31,740 nt of DNA from an uncultured Lachnospiraceae bacterium (lineage in GTDB: Bacteria; Bacillota; Clostridia; Lachnospirales; Lachnospiraceae). Below the pieces are notes generated by a model. The model was not told the origin of the DNA. It made no database searches and saw nothing but the letters and a program-made list of their open reading frames with translations. The stretch covers positions 1 to 31,740 of the forward strand of contig URDN01000031.1 in NCBI GenBank assembly GCA_900546495.1, written 5' to 3'. The number at the start of each line of letters is the position of its first letter. The stretch's first letter is position 1. A program made the position numbers and the translations under genes. This document shows positions 8,193 through 15,672 of the stretch, one piece after another.

Positions 8193-8879
8193 TTACATTT
8201 GCAGATTTTTTACTATGTTTACGAAAGCCCTCATCATTTTTGCCGTAAGCCCCCAGATTACATGTCCCTCATACTGATAAAAACAAACTTCTTCCTTCCG
8301 CCTTCTCCAATTATACTCACGTCCACCGCAGATCAGTTCATAGGGAAAATTCTCTCCGGGCTCCACTTTCGCATAGGTGACATAACATTTTGGCTCCGTA
8401 TGTAAAAAGAACTCCAACGGAACACAAAACACCTCATCCACCTCTGTCGGACTGAACGTATTCTGATATTCTGTTACTTCTGCGGCAAAAGAATACATGA
8501 TCAGACTGCTTCCGGTATAAAGCTTGTCCGTATCTCCAAGGTAACAAATCTGATCCTTGTTCAATAATAATTCTTCCTGCAATTCACGCAATGCCGCTTC
8601 CCGCGGCGCCTCGCCTTCTTCCACCATACCGCCGGGCAGACAAACGTCTCCCGGCTGGTGTGCAATAGTTGCTGCCCGCACTTCAAACAGCACATCATAT
8701 CCACCGCTTGTATTTTTCAGCAATGGGATACAGACTGCTGCCTGATGACACTGATCCATGCCGATAAAAGCGGGCGTATGATGCACTAATATTTCTTTTA
8801 AATACTGCTCTTTTTTATTCCAGTTTATACTTTCATTACACATTTCTATCTCTGTCTTTTGCTTCTTATCATTCATCAT
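8193..8879 (-). CDS. NUDIX hydrolase, CoA pyrophosphatase type
   Basis: Enzymes of this type cleave CoA or its derivatives to 3',5'-ADP and phosphopantetheine. The CoA-pyrophosphatase signature is visible at residues 63-84 (VLFEVRAATIAHQPGDVCLP then GG). It is followed by the NUDIX box from G84, with RELQEE at 98-103 carrying the metal-binding glutamates; the usual final Gly of the box is replaced by Leu. At 228 residues the size fits. The N-terminal 40 residues are not conserved, and the start is uncertain: the ATG at 8879 has only GGAAAAAAG upstream, and the in-frame Met13 is as plausible. It stands alone between lactate dehydrogenase and pyrE. Substrate assignment is by family only. Confidence 0.88.
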   Translation of the reverse strand: MMNDKKQKTEIEMCNESINWNKKEQYLKEILVHHTPAFIGMDQCHQAAVCIPLLKNTSGGYDVLFEVRAATIAHQPGDVCLPGGMVEEGEAPREAALRELQEELLLNKDQICYLGDTDKLYTGSSLIMYSFAAEVTEYQNTFSPTEVDEVFCVPLEFFLHTEPKCYVTYAKVEPGENFPYELICGGREYNWRRRKEEVCFYQYEGHVIWGLTAKMMRAFVNIVKNLQM

Positions 8880-9025
8880 TTACTAATCTTTTTTCCAGCA
8901 ATTATTTGTAGTATACACAATCTACTATTCACATTTTTATATTATTCTACGATTTCTACCAGTATTTCTACACTCAAAGTATCATTCATGCCTTTTATCT
9001 TTCGAATGATCATCCTGTCTTAGAT

Positions 9026-9967
9026 TTATAGCCAAATTTTCTGCAGGATTTCTTTCAATCTATTTGCCGAATGACGGAGTTGCGTATTTTCTTTTTCATT
9101 CAACGGGATTTCCAGTACTAGCTGCACGCCGTTTCCACCAACAATTGCAGGTACACTAATACACAGATCAGACAGTCCGTATTCCCCCTGCATCAAACAG
9201 GATATCGGCAAAACAGCACACTCATCCCGAATCAACGCCGCCGCAATCCGCGTTACCGCCATGGCAACACCATAATAAGTGGCACCTTTTTCTTCAATAA
9301 TCTGATAGGCGCTCTCTCGCACCCGGCAATAAATCTGCTCCATCGCCTCTTCATGGTTATAATGTCCGCGAATTTCACAAAAATCATGAATCGGAATTCC
9401 GGATACGTTGGCACCGCTCCACACCGCAAGTTCACTGTCCCCATGTTCTCCAATGATCATGGCATGTACACTGGCAGAATCCACCTGCAGATGCTCGCTG
9501 AGCAGATAGCGAAAACGCGCGGAATCCAGCACCGTTCCGCTCCCAATCACCCGTTCCTTCGGATAACCGGAAATTTTCCACGCCGCATACGTCAAAATAT
9601 CCACCGGGTTGCTGACGATCAATAAAATTCCTTCAAAATTCTGAGCCGTAATCTGTGGAATAATAGCTTTAAATATCTCCACATTTTTGTACACCAGTGC
9701 CGTCCGGCTCTCCCCTGGTTTCTGGGCTGCTCCCGCCGTAATGATGATAAGACCGCAATCTCCTATATCAGAATAATCCCCAGCATAAATCTGCATCATA
9801 TGTGCAAATGAGCGACCATGTGCAATATCCGCCGCTTCGCCATGGGCCTTTTTCCGGTCAGCATCAATGAGCACCAGCTCCGAAAAAAGTCCTTTTTGCA
9901 TCAGCGCAAATGCCGTAGAAGATCCCACAAATCCACATCCAATGATTGCCGCTTTCTGTCTGTTCAT
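9026..9967 (-). CDS. ldh: L-lactate dehydrogenase
   Basis: It interconverts pyruvate and L-lactate with NADH. The numbers refer to the 313-residue protein. The nucleotide-binding GCGFVG is at residues 10-15 and the NAD-selective D36 in LVLIDAD. Q82 in AAQKPGESR is the pyruvate-selecting residue (malate dehydrogenases have Arg here). R88, N120, D148, R151 and the catalytic H175 in GEHGDSE are all present. The frame can be opened from a TTG at 9982, but that codon overlaps the GGAGG ribosome binding site, so the ATG at 9967 is the real start. It looks monocistronic. No Rex-type operator was obvious. Confidence 0.93.
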   Translation of the reverse strand: MNRQKAAIIGCGFVGSSTAFALMQKGLFSELVLIDADRKKAHGEAADIAHGRSFAHMMQIYAGDYSDIGDCGLIIITAGAAQKPGESRTALVYKNVEIFKAIIPQITAQNFEGILLIVSNPVDILTYAAWKISGYPKERVIGSGTVLDSARFRYLLSEHLQVDSASVHAMIIGEHGDSELAVWSGANVSGIPIHDFCEIRGHYNHEEAMEQIYCRVRESAYQIIEEKGATYYGVAMAVTRIAAALIRDECAVLPISCLMQGEYGLSDLCISVPAIVGGNGVQLVLEIPLNEKENTQLRHSANRLKEILQKIWL

Positions 9968-9992
9968 AGCCGTTTCCTCCAAGTTCGTATAA

Positions 9993-10020
9993 AATATACA
10001 TTTATCCTTTCCTGAAACAA
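9993..10020 (-). promoter_or_regulatory. Possible ldh promoter
   Basis: Minus strand: TTGTTT at 10015-10020, 16-nt spacer, TATATT at 9993-9998, about 25 nt before the ldh start. The remainder of the gap to 10198 is AT-rich. A direct repeat of ATTGCAGCAA occurs near 10145 and 10185, just before the end of the neighbouring HD-domain gene; its meaning is unknown. Confidence 0.4.
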
Positions 10021-10198
10021 TCCTTTTTATTCAGACACGAATTTGTAGCAGAACTCATTTGCGGCAAAATGCATATATCATCAAACTCATGTTTTTTCTA
10101 TTATCTTTTCATGAAATTATATGTTACAAGACCACTTTTATTTATTGCAGCAAATATTAGACTATATCATATCCTTCTCAAAAATTGCAGCAACAGTA

Positions 10199-10810
10199 CT
10201 AATACATTTTCTTACTGTCATCAATAATATTTCCATCATCAATATTTTTCTTAAAAAAATTCTCATAGGCATAGTCCCATAAAACCTGTGAACCTTCGGC
10301 AGTGTGAGCATTACGCTTCATGATCTGACTTATAGCGATGCCATGTTCTTTCCATGAAACACCATTGTTTACCACATTCAGCATAGCCGGCTGCAGGTTG
10401 TCCATCGTATGTGCAAATTTTGCCTCTGGCGTTTCTCCTGCCTCAAATTCTTCCCAAATGTCCCGCAGTTTGCTCTGCTGATCCTCTGGAAGCAGCGCAT
10501 AGATACGATCTGCCGCCTGGCATTCCCTCTCGCGCTGTGTTTTCAATCCTTCTTCGTCATACGCATAGGTATCTCCCGCATCGATCTCCACAATATCGTG
10601 AATCAAAAGCATGGTAACCGTCCGCAACACATCAATTTTTTCATTGGCGTATTCTGACAAAAGTACCGTCATGATTGCCATATGCCATGCATGTTCAGCG
10701 TCATTTTCCCGGCGTACGTTGTCTGATAATCTTGTCTGCCGCTGAATAAACTTTTCCTTATCAATTTCCTTTATAAAATCAAACTGCTGATCCAGTCGCT
10801 CTCTGTCCAT
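10199..10810 (-). CDS. HD-domain hydrolase, YfbR/HDDC2-like 5'-nucleotidase family
   Basis: The 203-residue protein has the HD-domain metal ligands H40 (DAEHAWHMA), H71-D72 (LLIHDIVEIDAGD) and D137 (HTMDNLQP). The order and surrounding sequence match the YfbR/HDDC2 group, whose characterised members hydrolyse (deoxy)nucleoside monophosphates. The substrate here is inferred from the family. The frame is open 16 codons upstream, but GGGAGG lies 8 nt before the ATG at 10810, and a promoter -10 at 10847-10852 makes the longer protein unlikely. It appears monocistronic and is divergent from asnA. Confidence 0.87.
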   Translation of the reverse strand: MDRERLDQQFDFIKEIDKEKFIQRQTRLSDNVRRENDAEHAWHMAIMTVLLSEYANEKIDVLRTVTMLLIHDIVEIDAGDTYAYDEEGLKTQRERECQAADRIYALLPEDQQSKLRDIWEEFEAGETPEAKFAHTMDNLQPAMLNVVNNGVSWKEHGIAISQIMKRNAHTAEGSQVLWDYAYENFFKKNIDDGNIIDDSKKMY

Positions 10811-10846
10811 TGTGTTCCTCCCTATTTTCCACCGAGTATCGCTTTT

Positions 10847-10875
10847 ATTATATTCCACCGACCAGATAATAGCAA
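10847..10875 (-). promoter_or_regulatory. Promoter of the HD-domain gene with flanking direct repeats
   Basis: Minus strand: TTGCTA (10870-10875), 17-nt spacer, TATAAT (10847-10852). The 9-bp sequence TCGGTGGAA occurs twice in direct orientation, at 10853-10861 just upstream of the -10 and at 10827-10835 downstream of it, 26 bp apart. This is a possible regulator site. The divergent gap 10811-11168 (358 nt) otherwise holds the asnA promoter and leader and no gene. Confidence 0.6.
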
Positions 10876-10988
10876 TTTTTTATTCATCATACATCCGCGA
10901 CAACTGAACCTCCCTCGTATAAAAAATCAGCTATCTGCATATACTATGTCTTTTTTTGCATTTTTCTATGTGAAATAAGTATCAAATC

Positions 10989-11016
10989 TTGAAAAATCAC
11001 ACTTAGATGCTATAAT
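10989..11016 (+). promoter_or_regulatory. Predicted asnA promoter
   Basis: TTGAAA at 10989-10994, 16-nt spacer, TATAAT at 11011-11016. A leader of about 145 nt follows. It contains AATTAA-tccg-TTAATT near 11096-11111, flanked by CAGTG and CACTG, which can form one longer interrupted stem upstream of the GAGGAG ribosome binding site. No known riboswitch or T-box core was recognised. Confidence 0.6.
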
Positions 11017-11168
11017 AAACAATGGCTGAATCATAAAAAACATAATTTGTGCTCAGCAAATGACACGCGTCACTTTATAACCATCCAGAATCAGTGAATT
11101 AATCCGTTAATTTCCTGACACTGAATGATTATGAATAGATATGAAAAATAATAATAGAGGAGATTTTT

Positions 11169-12179
11169 ATGGGTACCATTACTATTCCAAAAGGTTATAA
11201 ATCAGATCTCAATCTGCATGACACTCAGATTGCGATCAAGACAGTAAAGGATTTCTTTCAGACACGTCTGGCTCAGGAGCTGAACCTTGCCCGCGTATCC
11301 GCACCACTTTTTGTAGATCCGACTTCCGGATTGAATGATAACTTAAACGGTGTGGAGCGCCCGGTAAGTTTTGACATTGCAGAGCAGGACGGACGTATCG
11401 GAGAGGTTGTACATTCTCTTGCAAAATGGAAACGTTATGCATTAGATAAATACGATTTCAAAGCAGGTTCCGGACTTTACACTGATATGAATGCCATCCG
11501 CCGCGATGAAGTAACAGACAACATTCATTCTATTTTCGTAGATCAGTGGGACTGGGAAAAAGTCATTGAGAAAAATCAGAGAAATCTGGATACATTAAAA
11601 GAAACTGTCCGTCAGGTTTACAAAGTACTGCGCAAGACAGAAAAATACATGTCTATTCAGTATGATTATATCCATGAAATCTTACCAAAAGATATTTTCT
11701 TTGTAACAACACGAGAATTAGAAGAAATGTTCCCGGATTACACTCCGAAGGAACGTGAATATTATATTGCTCAGGCAAAAGGCGCTGTCTGCATCATGCA
11801 GATCGGTGACAAACTGGAATGCGGTGAACCGCATGACGGCCGTGCACCGGATTACGATGACTGGACTCTGAACGCAGATATTGTTGTTTACTACCCGATT
11901 CTTGACATCGCACTGGAACTTTCTTCCATGGGAATCCGCGTAGACGAAGTTTCTCTGAAGGAGCAGCTTGATAAAGCTGGTTGCCCGGAGCGTGCCGAAC
12001 TTCCGTTCCAGAAAGCAATTCTGGAGAAAAAACTTCCATACACCATGGGCGGAGGAATTGGGCAGTCCCGTATCTGTATGTTCTTCCTGCGTAAAGCACA
12101 TATTGGAGAGGTACAGTGTTCTCTCTGGCCGGAAGAAATGGAAACAGAACTGAAAGCAGCTGGAATTCAGCTTCTTTAG
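11169..12179 (+). CDS. asnA: Aspartate-ammonia ligase (asparagine synthetase A)
   Basis: It makes asparagine from aspartate, ammonia and ATP; AsnA is related to class II aminoacyl-tRNA synthetases. The 336-residue length is standard. Recognisable family segments are QELNLARVSAPLFVDPTSGLNDNLNG, VHSLAKWKRYAL, YTDMNAIRRDE, IFVDQWDWEKVI, and the C-terminal class II motif 3-like TMGGGIGQSRICMFFL. GAGGAG 7 nt upstream supports the start. It has its own promoter and a strong intrinsic terminator, so it is monocistronic. Using free ammonia, it fits with the glnA nitrogen unit elsewhere in the window. Confidence 0.96.
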   Translation: MGTITIPKGYKSDLNLHDTQIAIKTVKDFFQTRLAQELNLARVSAPLFVDPTSGLNDNLNGVERPVSFDIAEQDGRIGEVVHSLAKWKRYALDKYDFKAGSGLYTDMNAIRRDEVTDNIHSIFVDQWDWEKVIEKNQRNLDTLKETVRQVYKVLRKTEKYMSIQYDYIHEILPKDIFFVTTRELEEMFPDYTPKEREYYIAQAKGAVCIMQIGDKLECGEPHDGRAPDYDDWTLNADIVVYYPILDIALELSSMGIRVDEVSLKEQLDKAGCPERAELPFQKAILEKKLPYTMGGGIGQSRICMFFLRKAHIGEVQCSLWPEEMETELKAAGIQLL

Positions 12180-12213
12180 GCTTATAATACAACATGACTT
12201 TGTAACGTAGATG

Positions 12214-12285
12214 AAAGGACTCTGGCTATTTTTTCTCGGCCAGCAATTATTAGCGAGCGGGAAAAAATCGCAGAGTCCTTTTTTT
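12214..12285 (+). terminator. Intrinsic terminator after asnA
   Basis: AAGGACTCTG pairs with CAGAGTCCTT and is followed by a T-run. The inner part (TTTTTTC / GAAAAAA and GGCC/GC-rich pairs) extends it to a long imperfect hairpin. It lies 35 nt after the asnA stop, on the same strand. Confidence 0.9.
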
Positions 12286-12346
12286 CAACCTAAATTATAA
12301 ACCAATAACATTTTATAAAAACCACAGACAAGGGAGAAAAACATAC

Positions 12347-13681
12347 ATGGGGAACAGAACTTTTAACTGGGCAGAATTAAAGCCGGAAGTCAAACAGGTC
12401 TGGCAATTAAGCCTGCCCGCCATTTTAACACAGATTACAACGATTGCCATGCAGTACATAGATTCTGCCATGGTCGGCGCTCTGGGCGCTACCGCTTCTG
12501 CTGCCATTGGTCTGGTCGTTGCCATGACCTGGCTGTACAATGGCGTACTGTCTGCAGTTTCTGCCGGATTTTCGGTACAAGTGGCACATCACATTGGAGC
12601 AAATCAGGATATGGAAGCACGAAATGTCGTCCGGCACGGCCTGATCAGTGCTTTGCTTATCTCCGGACTTTTGTGTATAAGCGGACTCCTGCTCAGTCAT
12701 CCGCTGCCAATCGCACTGGGCGGTGATCCGGCAATCTGTCCGAATGCAACAGCATACTTTTTTGTATATTCGCTGATGATCCCGTTTTCACAGTTGAACT
12801 CTCTGACATCGGCATTTTTGCAATGCAGCGGCGATATGGTAACTCCCAGTCTTCTGAATGCTTTCATGTGTTTGCTGGATATCGTTTTCAATGCCCTGTT
12901 CATCCCGCATTTCGGCGTTCTTGGAGCTGGTATGGGTACGGCGCTGGCATGTGCTGTGATCAGTCTGATCATGGCTTGGCGCTGCTGCATTTCCAATAAA
13001 CGTCTGCGCCTCAGACGGATGGATAAACACCACTTTGACCGCAATATTCTAAAAAAGGCATTCCAAATTGGAATGCCTGTGGCGGTACAGGAAATTGCCA
13101 TGAATAGTGCCATGGTCATGTCCACCAAAATCATTGCGCCACTGGGCGCTACTGCCATCGCTGCCAACTCTTTTGGTGTCACAGCGGAAAGCCTGTGCTA
13201 TATGCCGGGATACGGCCTTGGCATGGCGGCGACCACACTGGTTGGTCAAAGCATCGGTGCCGGGGAAGTCAAAACTGCCAAACGCTATGGCAATATCAGT
13301 ACCGCCATGGGAGCCATTTTCATGGGCTGTACCGGTGCGGTCATGATGTTTGCCTGTCCGCTGGTCTTCCGTCTTCTGACACCAGATGCAACGGTACAGG
13401 CCATGGCCGTTCATGTCCTTCGGATTGAATTGCTTGCAGAACCACTTTTTGGTGTGTCCATTGTGGCCGCCGGAGCATTGCGTGGAACCGGAGATACTTT
13501 CGTGCCAAGCCTGATGAACCTTGGCAGTATCTGGATCGTGCGTATTGGTCTGGCATTGGTGCTCGTTAAGCGCCTTGGTCTCACCGGAATGTGGATCGCA
13601 ATGGCCTGTGAACTGTGCGTGCGCGGACTGCTGATGCTATATCGGCAGCACACTACAAAATACTACCGTTCGCGCACTTAA
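12347..13681 (+). CDS. MATE-family multidrug/cation exporter
   Basis: The 444-residue polytopic membrane protein has the normal MATE size and about 12 hydrophobic segments. Family features are the N-terminal LSLPAILTQITTIAMQYIDSAMVGALG, a repeat of this pattern in the second half (FQIGMPVAVQEIAMNSAMVMSTKIIAPLG), and ATTLVGQSIGAG in the second bundle. MATE proteins export cationic compounds with Na+ or H+ exchange; the substrate cannot be told. GGGAG 9 nt before the ATG supports the start. It follows the asnA terminator and converges on the ABC exporter pair, with a long shared hairpin between them. Confidence 0.93.
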   Translation: MGNRTFNWAELKPEVKQVWQLSLPAILTQITTIAMQYIDSAMVGALGATASAAIGLVVAMTWLYNGVLSAVSAGFSVQVAHHIGANQDMEARNVVRHGLISALLISGLLCISGLLLSHPLPIALGGDPAICPNATAYFFVYSLMIPFSQLNSLTSAFLQCSGDMVTPSLLNAFMCLLDIVFNALFIPHFGVLGAGMGTALACAVISLIMAWRCCISNKRLRLRRMDKHHFDRNILKKAFQIGMPVAVQEIAMNSAMVMSTKIIAPLGATAIAANSFGVTAESLCYMPGYGLGMAATTLVGQSIGAGEVKTAKRYGNISTAMGAIFMGCTGAVMMFACPLVFRLLTPDATVQAMAVHVLRIELLAEPLFGVSIVAAGALRGTGDTFVPSLMNLGSIWIVRIGLALVLVKRLGLTGMWIAMACELCVRGLLMLYRQHTTKYYRSRT

Positions 13682-13691
13682 TGTAAGGAAC

Positions 13692-13822
13692 AAAAGAAAA
13701 AACATCCTGGACAGACACGGACAATTTTCTATCTTCGTTGCGCCGCCTATTGTCGACTGCGGGAGTGTGAACTTCGATAACGAAAATTGCCCTACCGTCT
13801 TGTCCTCGAATGTTTTTCTTTT
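13692..13822. terminator. Long imperfect hairpin between convergent genes, probable bidirectional terminator
   Basis: Nested matching arms run from both ends: AAAAGAAAAA with TTTTTCTTTT, GGACA with TGTCC, CAATTTTC (13722-13729) with GAAAATTG (13782-13789), TATC with GATA, and a central CCGC/GCGG. Together they fold almost the entire 131 nt. T-rich tracts end the structure on both strands, which suits the convergent MATE (+) and ABC (-) genes. It reaches the stop codon of the ABC gene. A small mobile repeat is an alternative reading. Confidence 0.65.
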
Positions 13823-15672
13823 TATTCCTCGAACTGGCTGTTGTAGAGATCCGCATAAAAACCACCTTTTGCCAGCAGTTCCACATGATTTCCCTGCTCA
13901 ATGATATCTCCATCTTTCATAACAAGAATCATATCCGCATTTTTAATCGTAGACAACCGATGCGCAATCACGAAACTGGTCCGTCCCTTCATCAGATTAT
14001 CCATAGCACTCTGAATCAGTTCTTCAGTTCTTGTATCAACAGAAGATGTTGCCTCATCCAGAATCAGAATCCGGTTATCTGCCAGTATCGCACGGGCAAT
14101 GGTAAGCAGCTGTTTCTGTCCCTGCGAAATATTACTTGCATCCTCATTCAGCTCCATCTCATAGCCACCCGGCAATGTTCGGATAAAATGATCTGCATGC
14201 GCTGCCTTTGCCGCTTCAATGACGTCTTCATCTGTGGCATCCAGACGACCGTAACGGATATTTTCCATAATAGTTCCCTTAAAGAGCCATGTATCCTGCA
14301 ATACCATTCCAAAAGCGTCTCTTAACTCCCGGCGGTTGAAATCACGGATATCATGACCATCAATGCGGATGGAACCACTGTTTACATCATAAAAACGCAT
14401 CAGCAGTTTTACCATAGTGGTCTTTCCGGCACCGGTCGGTCCAACAATGGCTATTTTCTGTCCGGCTACTGCCTGTGCACTAAAATCATGAATGATCATC
14501 TGATCCGGATTATAGCCAAAACTTACATGATCAAATTCTACATTTCCGACTACTTTTGTCACATCCGCAGGCTGCTCCACGATCTGATCTTCTTCTTTTT
14601 CTTCCAGAAATTCAAAGACACGCTCTGCTGCCGCCGCCATGGACTGCACTTGATTTGTCACCTGCGCGATCTGCTGAATCGGCTGTGTAAAACTCTTGAC
14701 ATACTGAATAAATGCCTGAATATCACCTATCGTGATAATTCCACGGATTGCCAGCATACCACCGCTCAATGCAACTGCCGCATAACCAATGTTTCCGATA
14801 AACTGCATGATCGGCATCATGATTCCGGAAAGAAACTGAGATTTCCATGCAGAAGCATACAGTACATCATTGGTCTGGTTAAACCGGGAAATCATTTCCT
14901 CTTCTTTGTTATACGCTTTAATGACCAGATGACCGCCGTAGCTTTCCTCTACCTGACCATTGATATGACCAAGGTATTCCTGCTGCGTGATAAAATGCTT
15001 CTGTGATTTTTTGACAACCAAGGAAACACAGATTCCGGAGACCGGAAGCACAACCAGCGCGATCAGCGTCATCAGCGGAGAAATGCTGAGCATCATCACA
15101 AGAACACCGATGATCGTTGCCGTGGATGTAATGATCTGCGTCACACTCTGGTTTAAGCCCATACCAAGGGTATCCACATCGTTGGTGATTCTGGATAATA
15201 CCTCTCCATAAGTACGGCTCTCAAAATATTTCATCGGCATGCGATTGATTTTTTCTGTAATTTCTTTTCGCATCCGGTAACAGATTTTCTGTGTGATACC
15301 GGTCATGATCCAGCCCTGTATAAAACTTAAAACAGAGCTGAGCAGGTATAAGCCCAGTACAAACAGCAGGATTTTTCCGATATAGGTAAAGTCAATGCCG
15401 CCGGTTCCGGCTACTTTTGCCATCAGGCCGCTGGCCAGTGCTGTGGTTGCCTTACCAAGTACCTTCGGTCCTGCGACACTGAATACAGTGGAGCAGGCCG
15501 CAATGATCATGACAAACACGACTGCGATCTTATATTTTCCCATATAGCGAAGCATTTTTCTGATGGAATCTTTGAAATCCTTCGCCTTTTCTCCCGGAGC
15601 CATACCACGTCCCGGTCCTCCCATCGGCCGTTTCGGTCTGGAAGCGGAATTCATATTACTTTCATTACTCAT
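13822..15672 (-). CDS. ABC exporter half-transporter (616 aa), catalytic-Glu partner of a heterodimer
   Basis: It is a fused membrane-plus-ATPase exporter. There are six membrane segments between about residues 48 and 310, with the exporter coupling-region motif YFESRTYGEVLSRITNDVD at 149-167, then an ATPase domain. Walker A is GPTGAGKTT (411-419) and Walker B ends LILDE with catalytic E540. The switch His is H571 in FVIAHRLST. The signature motif is degenerate, NISQGQKQ (514-521) instead of LSGGQ. The N-terminal 30 residues are basic and Gly/Pro/Met-rich. The ATG overlaps the upstream exporter gene by 8 nt, so the two are co-translated. The substrate is unknown; the MdlB/BmrCD/TM287-288-like group exports drugs, lipids or peptides. 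Confidence 0.95.
   Translation of the reverse strand: MSNESNMNSASRPKRPMGGPGRGMAPGEKAKDFKDSIRKMLRYMGKYKIAVVFVMIIAACSTVFSVAGPKVLGKATTALASGLMAKVAGTGGIDFTYIGKILLFVLGLYLLSSVLSFIQGWIMTGITQKICYRMRKEITEKINRMPMKYFESRTYGEVLSRITNDVDTLGMGLNQSVTQIITSTATIIGVLVMMLSISPLMTLIALVVLPVSGICVSLVVKKSQKHFITQQEYLGHINGQVEESYGGHLVIKAYNKEEEMISRFNQTNDVLYASAWKSQFLSGIMMPIMQFIGNIGYAAVALSGGMLAIRGIITIGDIQAFIQYVKSFTQPIQQIAQVTNQVQSMAAAAERVFEFLEEKEEDQIVEQPADVTKVVGNVEFDHVSFGYNPDQMIIHDFSAQAVAGQKIAIVGPTGAGKTTMVKLLMRFYDVNSGSIRIDGHDIRDFNRRELRDAFGMVLQDTWLFKGTIMENIRYGRLDATDEDVIEAAKAAHADHFIRTLPGGYEMELNEDASNISQGQKQLLTIARAILADNRILILDEATSSVDTRTEELIQSAMDNLMKGRTSFVIAHRLSTIKNADMILVMKDGDIIEQGNHVELLAKGGFYADLYNSQFEE

Noticed and set aside
8000..8248. 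82-residue plus-strand ORF with hydrophobic stretches in the pyrE/NUDIX gap
   Set aside because: AT-rich DNA gives Phe/Leu-rich chance frames; it overlaps the pyrE promoter and runs into the NUDIX gene on the other strand, with no ribosome binding site.
11020..11168. T-box (asparagine-tRNA sensing) leader before asnA
   Set aside because: No T-box sequence or terminator/antiterminator pair was seen in the leader; only a modest AT-rich stem.
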